This document shows positions 52,701 through 61,642 of a stretch of DNA of 64,000 nucleotides, in pieces (the stretch's first letter is position 1; each line of letters starts with the position of its first letter). Source of the stretch: Paenibacillus profundus (lineage in GTDB: Bacteria; Bacillota; Bacilli; Paenibacillales; Paenibacillaceae); NCBI RefSeq assembly GCF_021369635.1, contig NZ_JAJNBZ010000011.1, forward strand, positions 1,425 to 65,424, given 5' to 3'. The translations under genes were made by a program, and so were the position numbers. Under the pieces are notes generated by a model, which was not told the origin of the DNA, made no database searches, and saw only the letters and a program-made list of their open reading frames with translations.

Positions 52701-53561
52701 ATGAATCACCAATCGCGGCTCCAAATGCTGTCCGACTTTCTCAAATCTCAACGGGCTAAAATTCTTCCTCAAACCGTGGGTCTGCCAGAAGGAACCCGCC
52801 GCAGAACCCCAGGACTGCGAAGAGAGGAAGTCGCGCAATTGGCGGGAGTGAGCACGACTTGGTATACGTGGCTGGAGCAGGGACGCGACATCAAAGTATC
52901 CGCATCCGTACTGGACAATGTGGCAGCGGCGTTGCAATTGACCGTGGACGAGCGCAAATACTTGTATGCCTTGGCGCTGGAGGGCGGTGCTGGAGCCAAT
53001 CCATGGCAGGAAGAAGAAGCGCAGATCAGTCCTGCTCTGCAGCGCATTTTGCAGGAGCTTCAGCACTGTCCGACCATTATTTCCGACAGGCGCTGCCACA
53101 TCGTCGGCTGGAATCAGGCGGCGTCTCATGTCTTCTTGGACTTTACCCGTATCCCGCCTGAGGAGCGGAATATGATTCGTTTATTGTTTACGCGCAAGGA
53201 ATTCAAGAGCCTGGCTGTCAATTGGGAGCATTTCGTCAAAGGATTTCTGTCGATCTTCCGCGCGTATTATGGTCAATATGTGGAGGATGGATGGTATGTT
53301 CGGTTTCTCGAGGAAATGAAGGAAGCCCACCCCGGCTTCCACCAGCTCTGGAACCAGAGCCAAGTCAGCTCGGCCCCTGAGGTCGTCATCGAATTCCGGC
53401 ATGCCAAGGCGGGCAAAATGCTGTTCCATTTGACTTCACTCCAGGTGCAGGGCAGCGCCGACTTGCGCTGCAGCATCTATACGCCGGCCCCGGAGTCTTC
53501 GACCGAATTCAAGCTGAGGAAGCTGATGGATCTGAGCGCGGCAAGAAGCGGCGAGGAATAA
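52701..53561 (+). CDS. MmyB-like helix-turn-helix regulator
   Basis: A 286-aa regulator: N-terminal HTH_31/XRE domain (RREEVAQLAGVSTTWYTWLE) and a C-terminal MmyB-like ligand-binding domain of about 170 residues (RCHIVGWNQAASHVFLDF, VRFLEEMKEAHPGFHQLW, ADLRCSIYTPAPESSTEFKL). The MmyB ligand domain has been linked to fatty-acid-like ligands in some members. Here it is divergent from fabF with about 125 bases between starts, so control of that gene by acyl ligands is a fair inference. Ribosome site AAAGGG 9 bases upstream. Confidence 0.88.
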   Translation: MNHQSRLQMLSDFLKSQRAKILPQTVGLPEGTRRRTPGLRREEVAQLAGVSTTWYTWLEQGRDIKVSASVLDNVAAALQLTVDERKYLYALALEGGAGANPWQEEEAQISPALQRILQELQHCPTIISDRRCHIVGWNQAASHVFLDFTRIPPEERNMIRLLFTRKEFKSLAVNWEHFVKGFLSIFRAYYGQYVEDGWYVRFLEEMKEAHPGFHQLWNQSQVSSAPEVVIEFRHAKAGKMLFHLTSLQVQGSADLRCSIYTPAPESSTEFKLRKLMDLSAARSGEE

Positions 53562-53720
53562 ACTCCGATCCATTATTATTCCAATTTTACTATATTTTTA
53601 TTTACAATTTCCGTTATTTGTTATATGTTAACAGCGGGTAAGACAATCGGTGAATAAACTGGGTAAGTCAGAAGGCAGAATGCTGCTTCCGAGAAGCCAT
53701 GATGTAGTGGAGGGGTATGC

Positions 53721-53882
53721 ATGAACGATAACGAGCGAATTGAACGTCTGGAAAGAGAGCTTCATGAGATCAAAATTAAATTGGAAGAAGTATCCAACGA
53801 GAGCCGCGGATTTGATTTTTCATGGTTTTGGATTCTCATTCCTGTATTAGCGCTGGCGGGATGGGTAGTAAGAGGTTTTTGA
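53721..53882 (+). CDS. Small coiled-coil membrane peptide
   Basis: A 53-aa protein starting MNDNERIERLERELHEIKIK, a charged heptad helix, then one membrane helix (FWILIPVLALAGWVV) and RGF. GGAGGGG lies about 6 bases before the ATG. No family recognised; the layout (short coiled coil plus helix) is typical of small membrane-tethered scaffolds. It lies between the MmyB-like gene and the RiPP cluster with its own promoter or read-through. Confidence 0.65.
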   Translation: MNDNERIERLERELHEIKIKLEEVSNESRGFDFSWFWILIPVLALAGWVVRGF

Positions 53883-53943
53883 AGCGCATTTGTTCGTATT
53901 GAATCAGCTTCCCCCGGATTTACCCCCAGCAGCTTGTCATAAG

Positions 53944-53989
53944 AAAAATAGCCTAATCTCCCGTCTTTGTACAGAAGGAATTAGGCTAT
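53944..53989 (-). terminator. Terminator of the aminotransferase/SDR operon
   Basis: atagcctaat (53948-53957) and attaggctat (53980-53989) form a 10-bp stem; on the minus strand it is followed by tttttc. It lies 25 bases past the SDR stop. Confidence 0.8.
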
Positions 53990-54013
53990 CATCCATTTTA
54001 GCCACTATAGTCG

Positions 54014-54724
54014 TCATACAATTGTATAACCATAGTCGACAATAATGTTTTGTCCCCTGATAGCTTTGCTCTCATCAGACATTAGAAATTTGATGACCGC
54101 GGCAACATCAGTTGAATGGATCAATTTTTTATAAGGAATTCTTTTTATTAATTTCTTTCCCTCCATGGTTTCAAAATAGGCTTTATTTTTTTCACTCAGC
54201 ACATAAGTCGGTGATATGCTATTAATCTTTATATCTTTATTCTGATCCTGCGAGAAATCAACGGTAAGATTTTTTACGAGTTGAATGAGGGCCGCTTTGG
54301 ACGGGCCGTAAGAAACTCTGTTTTCATGGCCGATCACGCCATTCTGGGAGGCAATGCAAACGATTGCTATCTGTTGGCTGAATAAATCGTACCATCCCTT
54401 CAAGCAGAATAGAAAACCAGCGGCATTAATATCCAATGAGTTGGCCCAATCTGCATAATTCACATCATAAAAATTGGTCATATAGTTGATGCCGGCTAAA
54501 TAAATGATGCCATCAATCGTTATCGAATGATGATGCAAGTACGAAGCGACTCGATCGATGCTCTCCTTAGAGGTTACATCGAAGTTCATATAGATTCGAT
54601 TCCCCTCCACCTTTACAGCTTCTTCAATATTTTTGTCCAAACAAATGGTTCGAATATGATGGTAGACTCTTTTTACTTCTGCCCCTATCTCGCCTTCCGA
54701 TCCGATAATTACGAAGGTTTTCAA
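54014..54724 (-). CDS. SDR-family oxidoreductase
   Basis: A 236-aa short-chain dehydrogenase: nucleotide motif GSEGEIG (8-14), LAGIN in place of NNAG, catalytic SYGPSKAA (Tyr and Lys) with the serine in IASQNG. It opens with TTG; AAAGGGG lies 8 bases upstream. It follows the aminotransferase gene by 34 bases, and both probably act in the RiPP locus. In the micrococcin pathway dehydrogenases of this kind tailor the C-terminal residue; a similar tailoring step here is a guess. Confidence 0.85.
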   Translation of the reverse strand: MKTFVIIGSEGEIGAEVKRVYHHIRTICLDKNIEEAVKVEGNRIYMNFDVTSKESIDRVASYLHHHSITIDGIIYLAGINYMTNFYDVNYADWANSLDINAAGFLFCLKGWYDLFSQQIAIVCIASQNGVIGHENRVSYGPSKAALIQLVKNLTVDFSQDQNKDIKINSISPTYVLSEKNKAYFETMEGKKLIKRIPYKKLIHSTDVAAVIKFLMSDESKAIRGQNIIVDYGYTIV

Positions 54725-54758
54725 GCTAAATCCCCTTTCTTTTATGGAATGAATCCGT

Positions 54759-56003
54759 TTATAAATAACGTTTTATTTTTTTGCAGATGATATGCAAGGC
54801 TGCTTCTAATTTATTGGCGTCGAGGAATAAGGGAGGAAAGAGCGTAATGCCCGAGTTGACTCCTTCATTGGAATAATCATAATAATAGTAAACTAAAATG
54901 CCAAATTCTTTTAACTCATTCACAATTCGGTTCGTTATATTGACATCATTGATCGTTATGGAGAACATGGCTCCCGCACCGCTATATCGCATGGAATAAT
55001 GATCAAACACCCGCTTTATGCAATTTTCCATTTCGGCTACGTTCCGCTTGATTTCAGCTTCTTTTTCTATCATGTAGTTTAATGTCTCATTAGCTGCATG
55101 AATGGATAACAAGTTGCCATTTTGCGTTGAAAAATGATCAATGTGTTTATTCAATAATAGACCGCTTACCTTCTCCCCTATTAAAACTGCCCCAAAAGGC
55201 AAGATGCCGTTGTTAATTGATTTGCTTAAAATTAATATATCCGGAGGCGAAGCTAGCTTATGATAATAAAATCTAGCGCCAGTTCTGAAAAAACCCGTTG
55301 CCACCTCATCGAAGATTTTCAAAATATCGTTCATGTCGCAATGTTTCATCAGGATATTTAAATAGGTGTCATTTACGGCTATCGTACCGCTTGATCCTAT
55401 AACAGGCTCAAATATAAATGCTGCGATGGTCTCCTTGTTACGATCGATAAAAGCTAACAACTCATCTAACATGCTTTGATTCCTCGGCGCAGGGAAAAAA
55501 ACAACATGCTCATTGACGTTATTATAAGCTTTGCTAATGTCGCAATCGACGCCGCTTACCGCCATTCCGCCAAAAAAAGTGCCATGATACCCTTCTTGAA
55601 AAGCCAAAATCATTTTCCTTTGCTGATTGAAATGGGATAATTTAAGCGCCAGTTCCGTACCTTCAGAGCCGCTGCTTGTATAAAAAACTTTATGGAATGC
55701 ATGATGTCCGCAATTTGCAAATTCCAGCAAGCTAACGGCAAATTCCTGATAGATGCCGTGATGATAAGAGTGGATATCCAAATAAAACAATCCGTCCGCC
55801 AACAGCATGCTCATTTTTTTTTGTATTCTGGTCAATAACTCGGCACGGTAGCCCAAGCTTACATTCCATAAACCGCTTCTTAAATCCAAGTGCTTTTTCC
55901 CGTTTTTGTCGATGATATATTCGTTGGATGCCTTTGCAACATCCAGGTTGTAATAAGGGTAATTATCAAATAAAGTCATCGGCACGACATAGTTGTAGAC
56001 CAT
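54759..56003 (-). CDS. Class III PLP-dependent aminotransferase
   Basis: A 414-aa aminotransferase with class III motifs: SSGSEGTELALKL, IFDEVATGFFRTG and the PLP lysine in LILSKSINNGILPFG. Length is normal. It should exchange amino and keto groups on a terminal amine or keto acid. Ribosome site GGAAGGGG 8 bases before the ATG; the gene follows the 399-aa gene by 38 bases. Within a peptide natural-product locus it could convert a terminal carbonyl to an amine or make an unusual building block. Confidence 0.85.
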   Translation of the reverse strand: MVYNYVVPMTLFDNYPYYNLDVAKASNEYIIDKNGKKHLDLRSGLWNVSLGYRAELLTRIQKKMSMLLADGLFYLDIHSYHHGIYQEFAVSLLEFANCGHHAFHKVFYTSSGSEGTELALKLSHFNQQRKMILAFQEGYHGTFFGGMAVSGVDCDISKAYNNVNEHVVFFPAPRNQSMLDELLAFIDRNKETIAAFIFEPVIGSSGTIAVNDTYLNILMKHCDMNDILKIFDEVATGFFRTGARFYYHKLASPPDILILSKSINNGILPFGAVLIGEKVSGLLLNKHIDHFSTQNGNLLSIHAANETLNYMIEKEAEIKRNVAEMENCIKRVFDHYSMRYSGAGAMFSITINDVNITNRIVNELKEFGILVYYYYDYSNEGVNSGITLFPPLFLDANKLEAALHIICKKIKRYL

Positions 56004-56041
56004 AATGCAGCCCCTTCCTGTTTCGTAAAATAATGAGAAGC

Positions 56042-57241
56042 TTAATCATTCACAATGCTTCTAAATTTGTTGAGAATGGCAGGGAAACGAGTAGAGTATT
56101 TTGCTTTCAGCTCTTCTGAATCTATTTTTTCTTTCAGATCGAATTCCAAAAAATGAAGAAACGTATCATTAACCTCATACATTTTGTTTGTCAACACATG
56201 ATACGCATATTTTTTCCCATCATTTATAATCCCCAGGAACTTCAAGCTTTTGTGTCTATCGATGGTCTGAGCTACTTGATGCACGGAGTACGGAGTGATA
56301 AATGTCGATGTGTTTCCTTGCAGGTGAGCCGAGATGTTGAGAACAAGAGGAAAAATATCGTATAAAGGGTTTGCTTTTCTAGTTGATATGTAACTTAACC
56401 TGTTTAACAACGACATGAAGCTGCTGTTCAATTGCTCGGTTATGCAGCATGTCTTTCTATAATCTTTATAGATCCCGTCACTGAAATAAAAAAGACGATT
56501 GTTTCTATCTATATGAAGAGTGTGCGCATAATCAATAATTCCTTGTATTTTTGATGGATTATCAATGGTTCCATCAGATTTGAATGTATCTATCATTTCC
56601 TGCAATTCATGCTCAGGGAGGTATAAGGAAGTCGGCAGCAGCTTATTTTGCGTGATCTTATCATAATCCACATAAATGCAAGGAAATTGTGGAGACTCCA
56701 GAGGCGTTGGATCGTTAATAAGTACGGCGCTGTTGATAGCCGCAAATTTGTATATTTCGACATGAATCTCATTCAATAGATTCATGCTATCAACATATAT
56801 ATGTTTGATTAAGCTATTCCCTATAGAAAAAGGGTATGCTCCTGTAACCAAAAAGCGAAGTCCGTTTTTTAATTGGATGCCTGATAAATCATATTCATTT
56901 CCCGTAGCGGAAGACAACTCACCTTCAAGATTCATTGCCACTCTGGAAATGATGTCCTTATCCCCAACCATACAGTTGAATTTTGTGTCGCATAAATGAA
57001 AGCTTATGTCGTAATGCAAGTTCATAAACATGACGAATCTTTTTACTCTGGCCCCGTCAGAAATAAACACATAATCACTGACATCATGAAATTGTAAATA
57101 ATCATAGAAGTCGTTGCTGGAATGGGTATGAAAATCGAGGTCGTCATTAAAAAAATTGTCGGAGCTTGTAATAGATGCCGGCAGCTCTTGCTTGGAAAAA
57201 ACACCGAGCTTGTTTTCCAGTACAACAGATATTCCAATCAT
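56042..57241 (-). CDS. Unknown 399-aa protein of the RiPP locus
   Basis: A 399-aa soluble protein, first gene of the minus-strand arm. No signal, membrane helix, or CxxxCxxC or nucleotide-loop motif. Features are a His/Asp-rich N-terminal stretch (DDLDFHTHSSNDFYDYLQFH), strands such as YVFISDGARVKRFVMFMNLH, and a central LYLPEHELQEMIDTF. I do not recognise the family. GGGGG about 9 bases before the ATG. It shares a 241-base control region with the precursor peptide gene, so it probably takes part in making, binding or regulating the peptide. Confidence 0.6.
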   Translation of the reverse strand: MIGISVVLENKLGVFSKQELPASITSSDNFFNDDLDFHTHSSNDFYDYLQFHDVSDYVFISDGARVKRFVMFMNLHYDISFHLCDTKFNCMVGDKDIISRVAMNLEGELSSATGNEYDLSGIQLKNGLRFLVTGAYPFSIGNSLIKHIYVDSMNLLNEIHVEIYKFAAINSAVLINDPTPLESPQFPCIYVDYDKITQNKLLPTSLYLPEHELQEMIDTFKSDGTIDNPSKIQGIIDYAHTLHIDRNNRLFYFSDGIYKDYRKTCCITEQLNSSFMSLLNRLSYISTRKANPLYDIFPLVLNISAHLQGNTSTFITPYSVHQVAQTIDRHKSLKFLGIINDGKKYAYHVLTNKMYEVNDTFLHFLEFDLKEKIDSEELKAKYSTRFPAILNKFRSIVND

Positions 57242-57397
57242 GCCATGTTACCCCCTTATTACCATTTTACCGTTACGTTTTTGGTAAATACTTACTATCC
57301 ATTCATATATTATTTTAGTTAATATCAAGAAAAAAAGATAGAGGAGATTGCAATAGACTAAGGATTAAGCAGGAAGGGATGTTCTGTCCGAATTTAA

Positions 57398-57431
57398 ATT
57401 CAATTAAAAATTTAGAATATTTTAGTTGAAT
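57398..57431. promoter_or_regulatory. Inverted-repeat operator candidate of the RiPP locus
   Basis: attcaattaaaa (57398-57409) and ttttagttgaat (57420-57431) form an imperfect 12-bp inverted repeat with 10 bases between the arms, in the shared region between the divergent arms and about 50 bases before the precursor start. A regulator site is likely; no regulator gene is seen in the window part of the locus. Confidence 0.45.
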
Positions 57432-57482
57432 TATTGTTCCTCCGATGTAATAATAAGGAGAATAAAAAGGAGGTGTTTCTAT

Positions 57483-57677
57483 ATGAGTACTGTAAGCACT
57501 AGTGTCAAAAATGAACAACAATTACTGGATGAGCTCTTTTCCAACGTAGAAGATTTAGAATTTATCGAAATCAACGAAGCAACGGCTTTGCCCGAAACAG
57601 CTGCTACTAGTGGCTCCGCGTTCAGCAGTGGCTGTTCGACTTGCGGTTCCAGTTCGACATGTTCCTCCTCGACATAA
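57483..57677 (+). CDS. RiPP precursor peptide (thiopeptide-like)
   Basis: A 64-aa peptide. The leader is acidic (LFSNVEDLEFIEINEA) and ends ALPETAATSGS, close to the PETGAS-type ends of known thiopeptide leaders. The tail SAFSSGCSTCGSSSTCSSST is almost all Ser, Cys, Thr and Gly, the substrates of azole and dehydroalanine enzymes. GGAGG precedes the ATG by about 9 bases. It has no relatives nearby. It is followed by an attenuator and the genes for dehydration, cyclisation and azole formation. The exact core start is not certain. Confidence 0.8.
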   Translation: MSTVSTSVKNEQQLLDELFSNVEDLEFIEINEATALPETAATSGSAFSSGCSTCGSSSTCSSST

Positions 57678-57772
57678 TTCAGCATAACTCAACAGAGTCT
57701 TAACATAATTCTACACACAAGGTAATCGGTACAGACGAACTCATCATTATCAGGATGCCCGGTGCGGCATAA

Positions 57773-57816
57773 TAGAGACTGTACCTATGCTTAGTAGGTG
57801 CAGTCCCTATTTTATT
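57773..57816 (+). terminator. Attenuator between precursor and enzyme genes
   Basis: gagactgtacct and aggtgcagtccc (57775-57807, one G-T) form a long stem followed by attttatt. It would make the precursor transcript more abundant than the enzymes, common in RiPP loci. The rest of 57678-57969 shows nothing else. Confidence 0.7.
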
Positions 57817-57969
57817 CATTTGTTGGGTCAGTCTGTCAATCCATTGCTCCGTTGCCCCTATCATTAATTACTCTGCAGTATTCATTACTCTCACATCCAG
57901 ATGCGTTGTTCACGACTATACACTCCAACAAAAGCGCTTACAAAACTATAATTTTTAGGAGATTGTAAT

Positions 57970-59016
57970 ATGCCAATCAGTATCTACAATTATCAAAACA
58001 GCAAGATACCTTTGATGTTAGAACTAGCGGAATCCTATTTGGAGAGACATTATGCTGGAGAGTATTATTTGGATAACGACTGGGAGAACGGCCCTAATAC
58101 AATCATTATATTCAAAGACCCGAATTTGGAGGCTTCGATCCTTGAGAGCATAAAAGCAATCGTGGCCGCTTATAAGGAAAAGCATCCAGTATCCAAAGAA
58201 GAAGTACATAAAAAAGCTGAAAAGTATGCAAGAAATCAGCACACTCTCAAACAGCTGGAATTGAGAGATATGGAAGGGCATGCACAAACTATGCGTGCCG
58301 ACGGAACGGTAGAACTTAGAAGCAGAAAAAATAATGCGTTCAATTCCCAATACCATCAAGACATGTTTGATCATTACAGAACACGTCTGAATAGTCTATA
58401 TTTGGATATGATGCGAATTTATATCGGACTGGATACATTTCATCAAACTCATATGTTCCTTTATATGTATCATTATTTAACCTCTCTTTATGAAGATGGG
58501 TCCAAGAGAGGATATTTATCTTTTTTGTCGCATGTCGAGGGTTTTTTCTCGCGGCTCCGCTTGGAAGGCCACAACATCGACATGAAGAGTGAATTCGAAA
58601 GACGAAGAACCGGTATTTTAAAGGACAACAAGATTATACTGCATGACGAACTGGCAGATGCCATGGACCAATGGCAACAAACGTGGGGACTCATAGCTGC
58701 CGAAATGAACAGTCAATTTCGAATCGAAAATTACCAAGATGAGAGCATGCTTGGTTTAAATGAGCAATATGAGTTATTGCTTGAAAATATTTCGCCTTTG
58801 GATAATTCCTTTCACAGTGAACTGGTGCGCAACAAGGAGCTGAAATCCTTCATTTTATCAAAAAAAATGCTTGTGTTCAGGGATATTATCAATTTGTTTT
58901 ACTTGTCGCTCCCTATCTTCGAACAAAGTATGGTCAAAAAACAATTCTATGCATACTGCACCGTTAAGTTCATCGAAGAGAATCACAAAGAAGATTTGCT
59001 CTTTGTGCTCGATTAA
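57970..59016 (+). CDS. Thiopeptide-type SpaB_C protein (elimination or cyclisation)
   Basis: A 348-aa protein related to the LanB C-terminal (SpaB_C/thiopeptide-type) domain. NDWENGPNTIIIFKDP matches the W-x-GPH-type start, and KRGYLSFLSHVEGFF matches the S-H-x-E-x-F motif of the family. Split proteins of this type either eliminate glutamate from glutamylated Ser or build the thiopeptide pyridine ring; which one is not clear. GGAGA precedes the ATG by about 8 bases. Followed after 37 bases by the LanB glutamylation gene. A C-terminal region of helices with many aromatics (FRDIINLFYLSLPIFEQ) is typical. Confidence 0.65.
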   Translation: MPISIYNYQNSKIPLMLELAESYLERHYAGEYYLDNDWENGPNTIIIFKDPNLEASILESIKAIVAAYKEKHPVSKEEVHKKAEKYARNQHTLKQLELRDMEGHAQTMRADGTVELRSRKNNAFNSQYHQDMFDHYRTRLNSLYLDMMRIYIGLDTFHQTHMFLYMYHYLTSLYEDGSKRGYLSFLSHVEGFFSRLRLEGHNIDMKSEFERRRTGILKDNKIILHDELADAMDQWQQTWGLIAAEMNSQFRIENYQDESMLGLNEQYELLLENISPLDNSFHSELVRNKELKSFILSKKMLVFRDIINLFYLSLPIFEQSMVKKQFYAYCTVKFIEENHKEDLLFVLD

Positions 59017-59053
59017 TTGCGAATAGATGCTTTTTATGGGGGGAGGGGCAATA

Positions 59054-61642
59054 TTGAATATAAACCCGCTTATTCTCGTACGGGAGAATAGCTTAGAAAA
59101 GAAATCGATTGATTTATCGATGGATAATCCTATTTACATGCAAATAATAAGCAGCAGATTAGAGCTGGCCGAATTAAAAGATGGAGTCGTAAAAGAATTG
59201 GATCTTTTTTATAAAGCAGAAAAAGACATACGAATTTTAGACATCAAACGACATATATGCAAGGATAAAATACATAAGATTAACTTGGATACCGATCAGT
59301 TTCACGGCAACGAGACCGATCCGCTTTATTTATTGCTCAGCGAATATGCAAGCAAGTACAAGGAATTAGAACAGCTGGAACACGAAGCGGAAAATAGATA
59401 TAACGCGCAATTGAAAACGTTCAGGCAGTCCATGATTGAACTGCTTGTGGACAAGGAAGACATACTAAGCGGATTATTAATGATTAATCCCGACATTTAT
59501 TATAAACTGAACGCCTACATCAATACTCCTCTAGACCTGCACAAGAACAAAACCCGCAAAGTGGAGTCGACACTCTATAAATTTATAAGCAGAGCGATGC
59601 TGAAAACGAGCCCTTTTCTTTCGATAACCAATGTAGGAAGGGCAAAGATGCAAGCCAACCCCGCGGACAGAACAGCGCATCATGAGAACTATACCAAACA
59701 TGTATCATTAAACTACACTTTATTATATCGATTGGCTTTTTATTTTTTCATACAATCCAATCGGTTTATAAAAACGATAGACTTTTATCTTCCCCCCTAT
59801 TCAATACGGCAAGATGAGGGGGCGTGTTATATCAGTTTTTTGTCGAGAAAAGACTTGCCAGAAAATAACAAGTTGTATTTGCCTTCAGAAAACTTGGGCG
59901 AATTGAAAATACCCGCCAATTTGGCGAACTTATTTGAGAGCAAGGATATGGATAATAACTTGGGCTTCGAAGATTTTATGGCCGCATTTGACCATAGAAT
60001 AAGCGAAGAGAATATGTATCAAATTATAAGGAAATATATCAGTATCGGATTGCTGATTCCGGCAGTTGGTTTTAATGAAGGAAGCAGCGAGTTACTGCTG
60101 CTTGATATCCAACAGACAGCGCAAAAATACTTGAATGGCGATGATTTCGAAAAATTAAACCGATTTTTGGCGGACTTAACCGAAATATCAAAAAAAATAT
60201 CCTTACATAATAAATACGAAGCCAAACATATCATTCATCAAGAGTTGGCAGCTCTTCTCTTCGAACTGGAACAAGAAACAGGCATTAAGTTTCCGGCGAA
60301 TTCCGTATTTTATGAAGACGGAATCATGGACAAGGTGCAATTCATCCATACAGAGAATGTAGAACAGTCATATATGGATTTTAAAAAGCTGCAGGCCTTT
60401 TCTCTCATTTTTGATGCCAGTATTCGATTGCAGTACGAAATGGGCACAAAGCTGTATGAACACGCGAACGGACAAGAAATGGAAATTGACAGCGATTTCT
60501 TTTCGATACTTTTTGCGGTATCGAAGGAAATGATACCTTACTGGGAAGATATTACTTACACCCGGCCAGACATAGAGACGGAAGAAATCCGAATATTGGA
60601 TCATTTGAAAACGAGCTTTATCCAAGAGTTCCGATCGTTATGTCTAAGCTGTGAACAGGCAATCAATATCAAAGCTCTCATCGATAAATACATCCGGCAA
60701 ATCCCGGAAAGAATTATTAAGCATGCCGACATTACAAGCAGTTATTTTGTTCAGTTCAACGAAGACAACATTATCGTCAACGCTGTTTATGATGGGCATG
60801 AAAAGTTCAAAGCGCGCTTCATGAACTACTTCACTCCGTATTTGTTGCATGATGATGCGTATACGGCATTCAGCGCAAATTATTATGACAGCCAAAATTA
60901 TTATGAGTTCACGGAAAGCTTCGGGTTTAACGGGAACGTAAAAAATATCAAGCTAAAAAAAGAGTGCTGCACCGTCGGAATCGGCACAAAAAGGTTTTTG
61001 CAGGATGCAGAGAAGCCGCTTACGCATGTTGAAGATTTTAAAATCAAAATAAAAAAAGAAAATAAGAGGTTTCGGCTTATTGACAAGGATAAACAAACGG
61101 TAAAAGTATGCTTTAGAGGCTCTCTGGTCCCCACCTCTATGCCTGGATATATTTCCGTCCTGCTTCAATTATTTTCTTCAGGAAGCATGTTATTTAAGTT
61201 CTCCGATTTATTGGAACGGGATGTGATGCCTAGAATAACATACGGAAATATTGTGTTGAACCGGCATCGAATCAAGCTCAGCAGTATAAGCGAAGAGCTT
61301 AAGCGGAGAGAAGGGGAAAATAATTATCATTATTACCGCCGAGTCAACATGTACTTCCTTGAAAATAATCTTAAACAGAAGTTTTTTATTATCGCAAAGA
61401 GAGACTTTCTATTGAATGATCCCTACCTCCGGGATTTCAAGCCGCTTTATATCGACATCTCCAATCCTATTGCCCTAAGAATATTGGAGAAGGAGATGAT
61501 AAGCAAAAGCGAAACGGAAATATTTCATAACTTCTATATCGAAGAATACTTAAGTAATGAAGGGGATTATGCCAAAGAGTATGATATTGAAATATATAAG
61601 AAAGAAGGAGAGGGAATTGGAGAACAGCTTGCAAATCTTTAA
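59054..61642 (+). CDS. Split LanB glutamylation enzyme (lantibiotic dehydratase N-terminal part)
   Basis: An 862-aa LanB-type protein without the elimination domain. It has the N-terminal family motif YKFISRAMLKTSPFLSITNV and the C-terminal signature MPRITYGNIVLNRHRIKLS. These enzymes attach glutamate from glutamyl-tRNA to Ser/Thr of a leader-bound precursor as a step to dehydroalanine. The best start is TTG at 59054 (GGAGGGG 6-7 bases upstream); the ATG at 59027 has no site. It overlaps the next gene by 26 bases. Elimination must be done by another protein, probably the upstream SpaB_C one. Confidence 0.8.
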   Translation: MNINPLILVRENSLEKKSIDLSMDNPIYMQIISSRLELAELKDGVVKELDLFYKAEKDIRILDIKRHICKDKIHKINLDTDQFHGNETDPLYLLLSEYASKYKELEQLEHEAENRYNAQLKTFRQSMIELLVDKEDILSGLLMINPDIYYKLNAYINTPLDLHKNKTRKVESTLYKFISRAMLKTSPFLSITNVGRAKMQANPADRTAHHENYTKHVSLNYTLLYRLAFYFFIQSNRFIKTIDFYLPPYSIRQDEGACYISFLSRKDLPENNKLYLPSENLGELKIPANLANLFESKDMDNNLGFEDFMAAFDHRISEENMYQIIRKYISIGLLIPAVGFNEGSSELLLLDIQQTAQKYLNGDDFEKLNRFLADLTEISKKISLHNKYEAKHIIHQELAALLFELEQETGIKFPANSVFYEDGIMDKVQFIHTENVEQSYMDFKKLQAFSLIFDASIRLQYEMGTKLYEHANGQEMEIDSDFFSILFAVSKEMIPYWEDITYTRPDIETEEIRILDHLKTSFIQEFRSLCLSCEQAINIKALIDKYIRQIPERIIKHADITSSYFVQFNEDNIIVNAVYDGHEKFKARFMNYFTPYLLHDDAYTAFSANYYDSQNYYEFTESFGFNGNVKNIKLKKECCTVGIGTKRFLQDAEKPLTHVEDFKIKIKKENKRFRLIDKDKQTVKVCFRGSLVPTSMPGYISVLLQLFSSGSMLFKFSDLLERDVMPRITYGNIVLNRHRIKLSSISEELKRREGENNYHYYRRVNMYFLENNLKQKFFIIAKRDFLLNDPYLRDFKPLYIDISNPIALRILEKEMISKSETEIFHNFYIEEYLSNEGDYAKEYDIEIYKKEGEGIGEQLANL

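Noticed and set aside
59027-59053. ATG start for the LanB gene
   Set aside because: No ribosome site before 59027; the TTG at 59054 follows GGAGGGG at normal spacing.
61557-61616. ATG start of the YcaO partner at 61557
   Set aside because: It lies deep inside the LanB frame without a ribosome site; the TTG at 61617 has AAGGAG just upstream.
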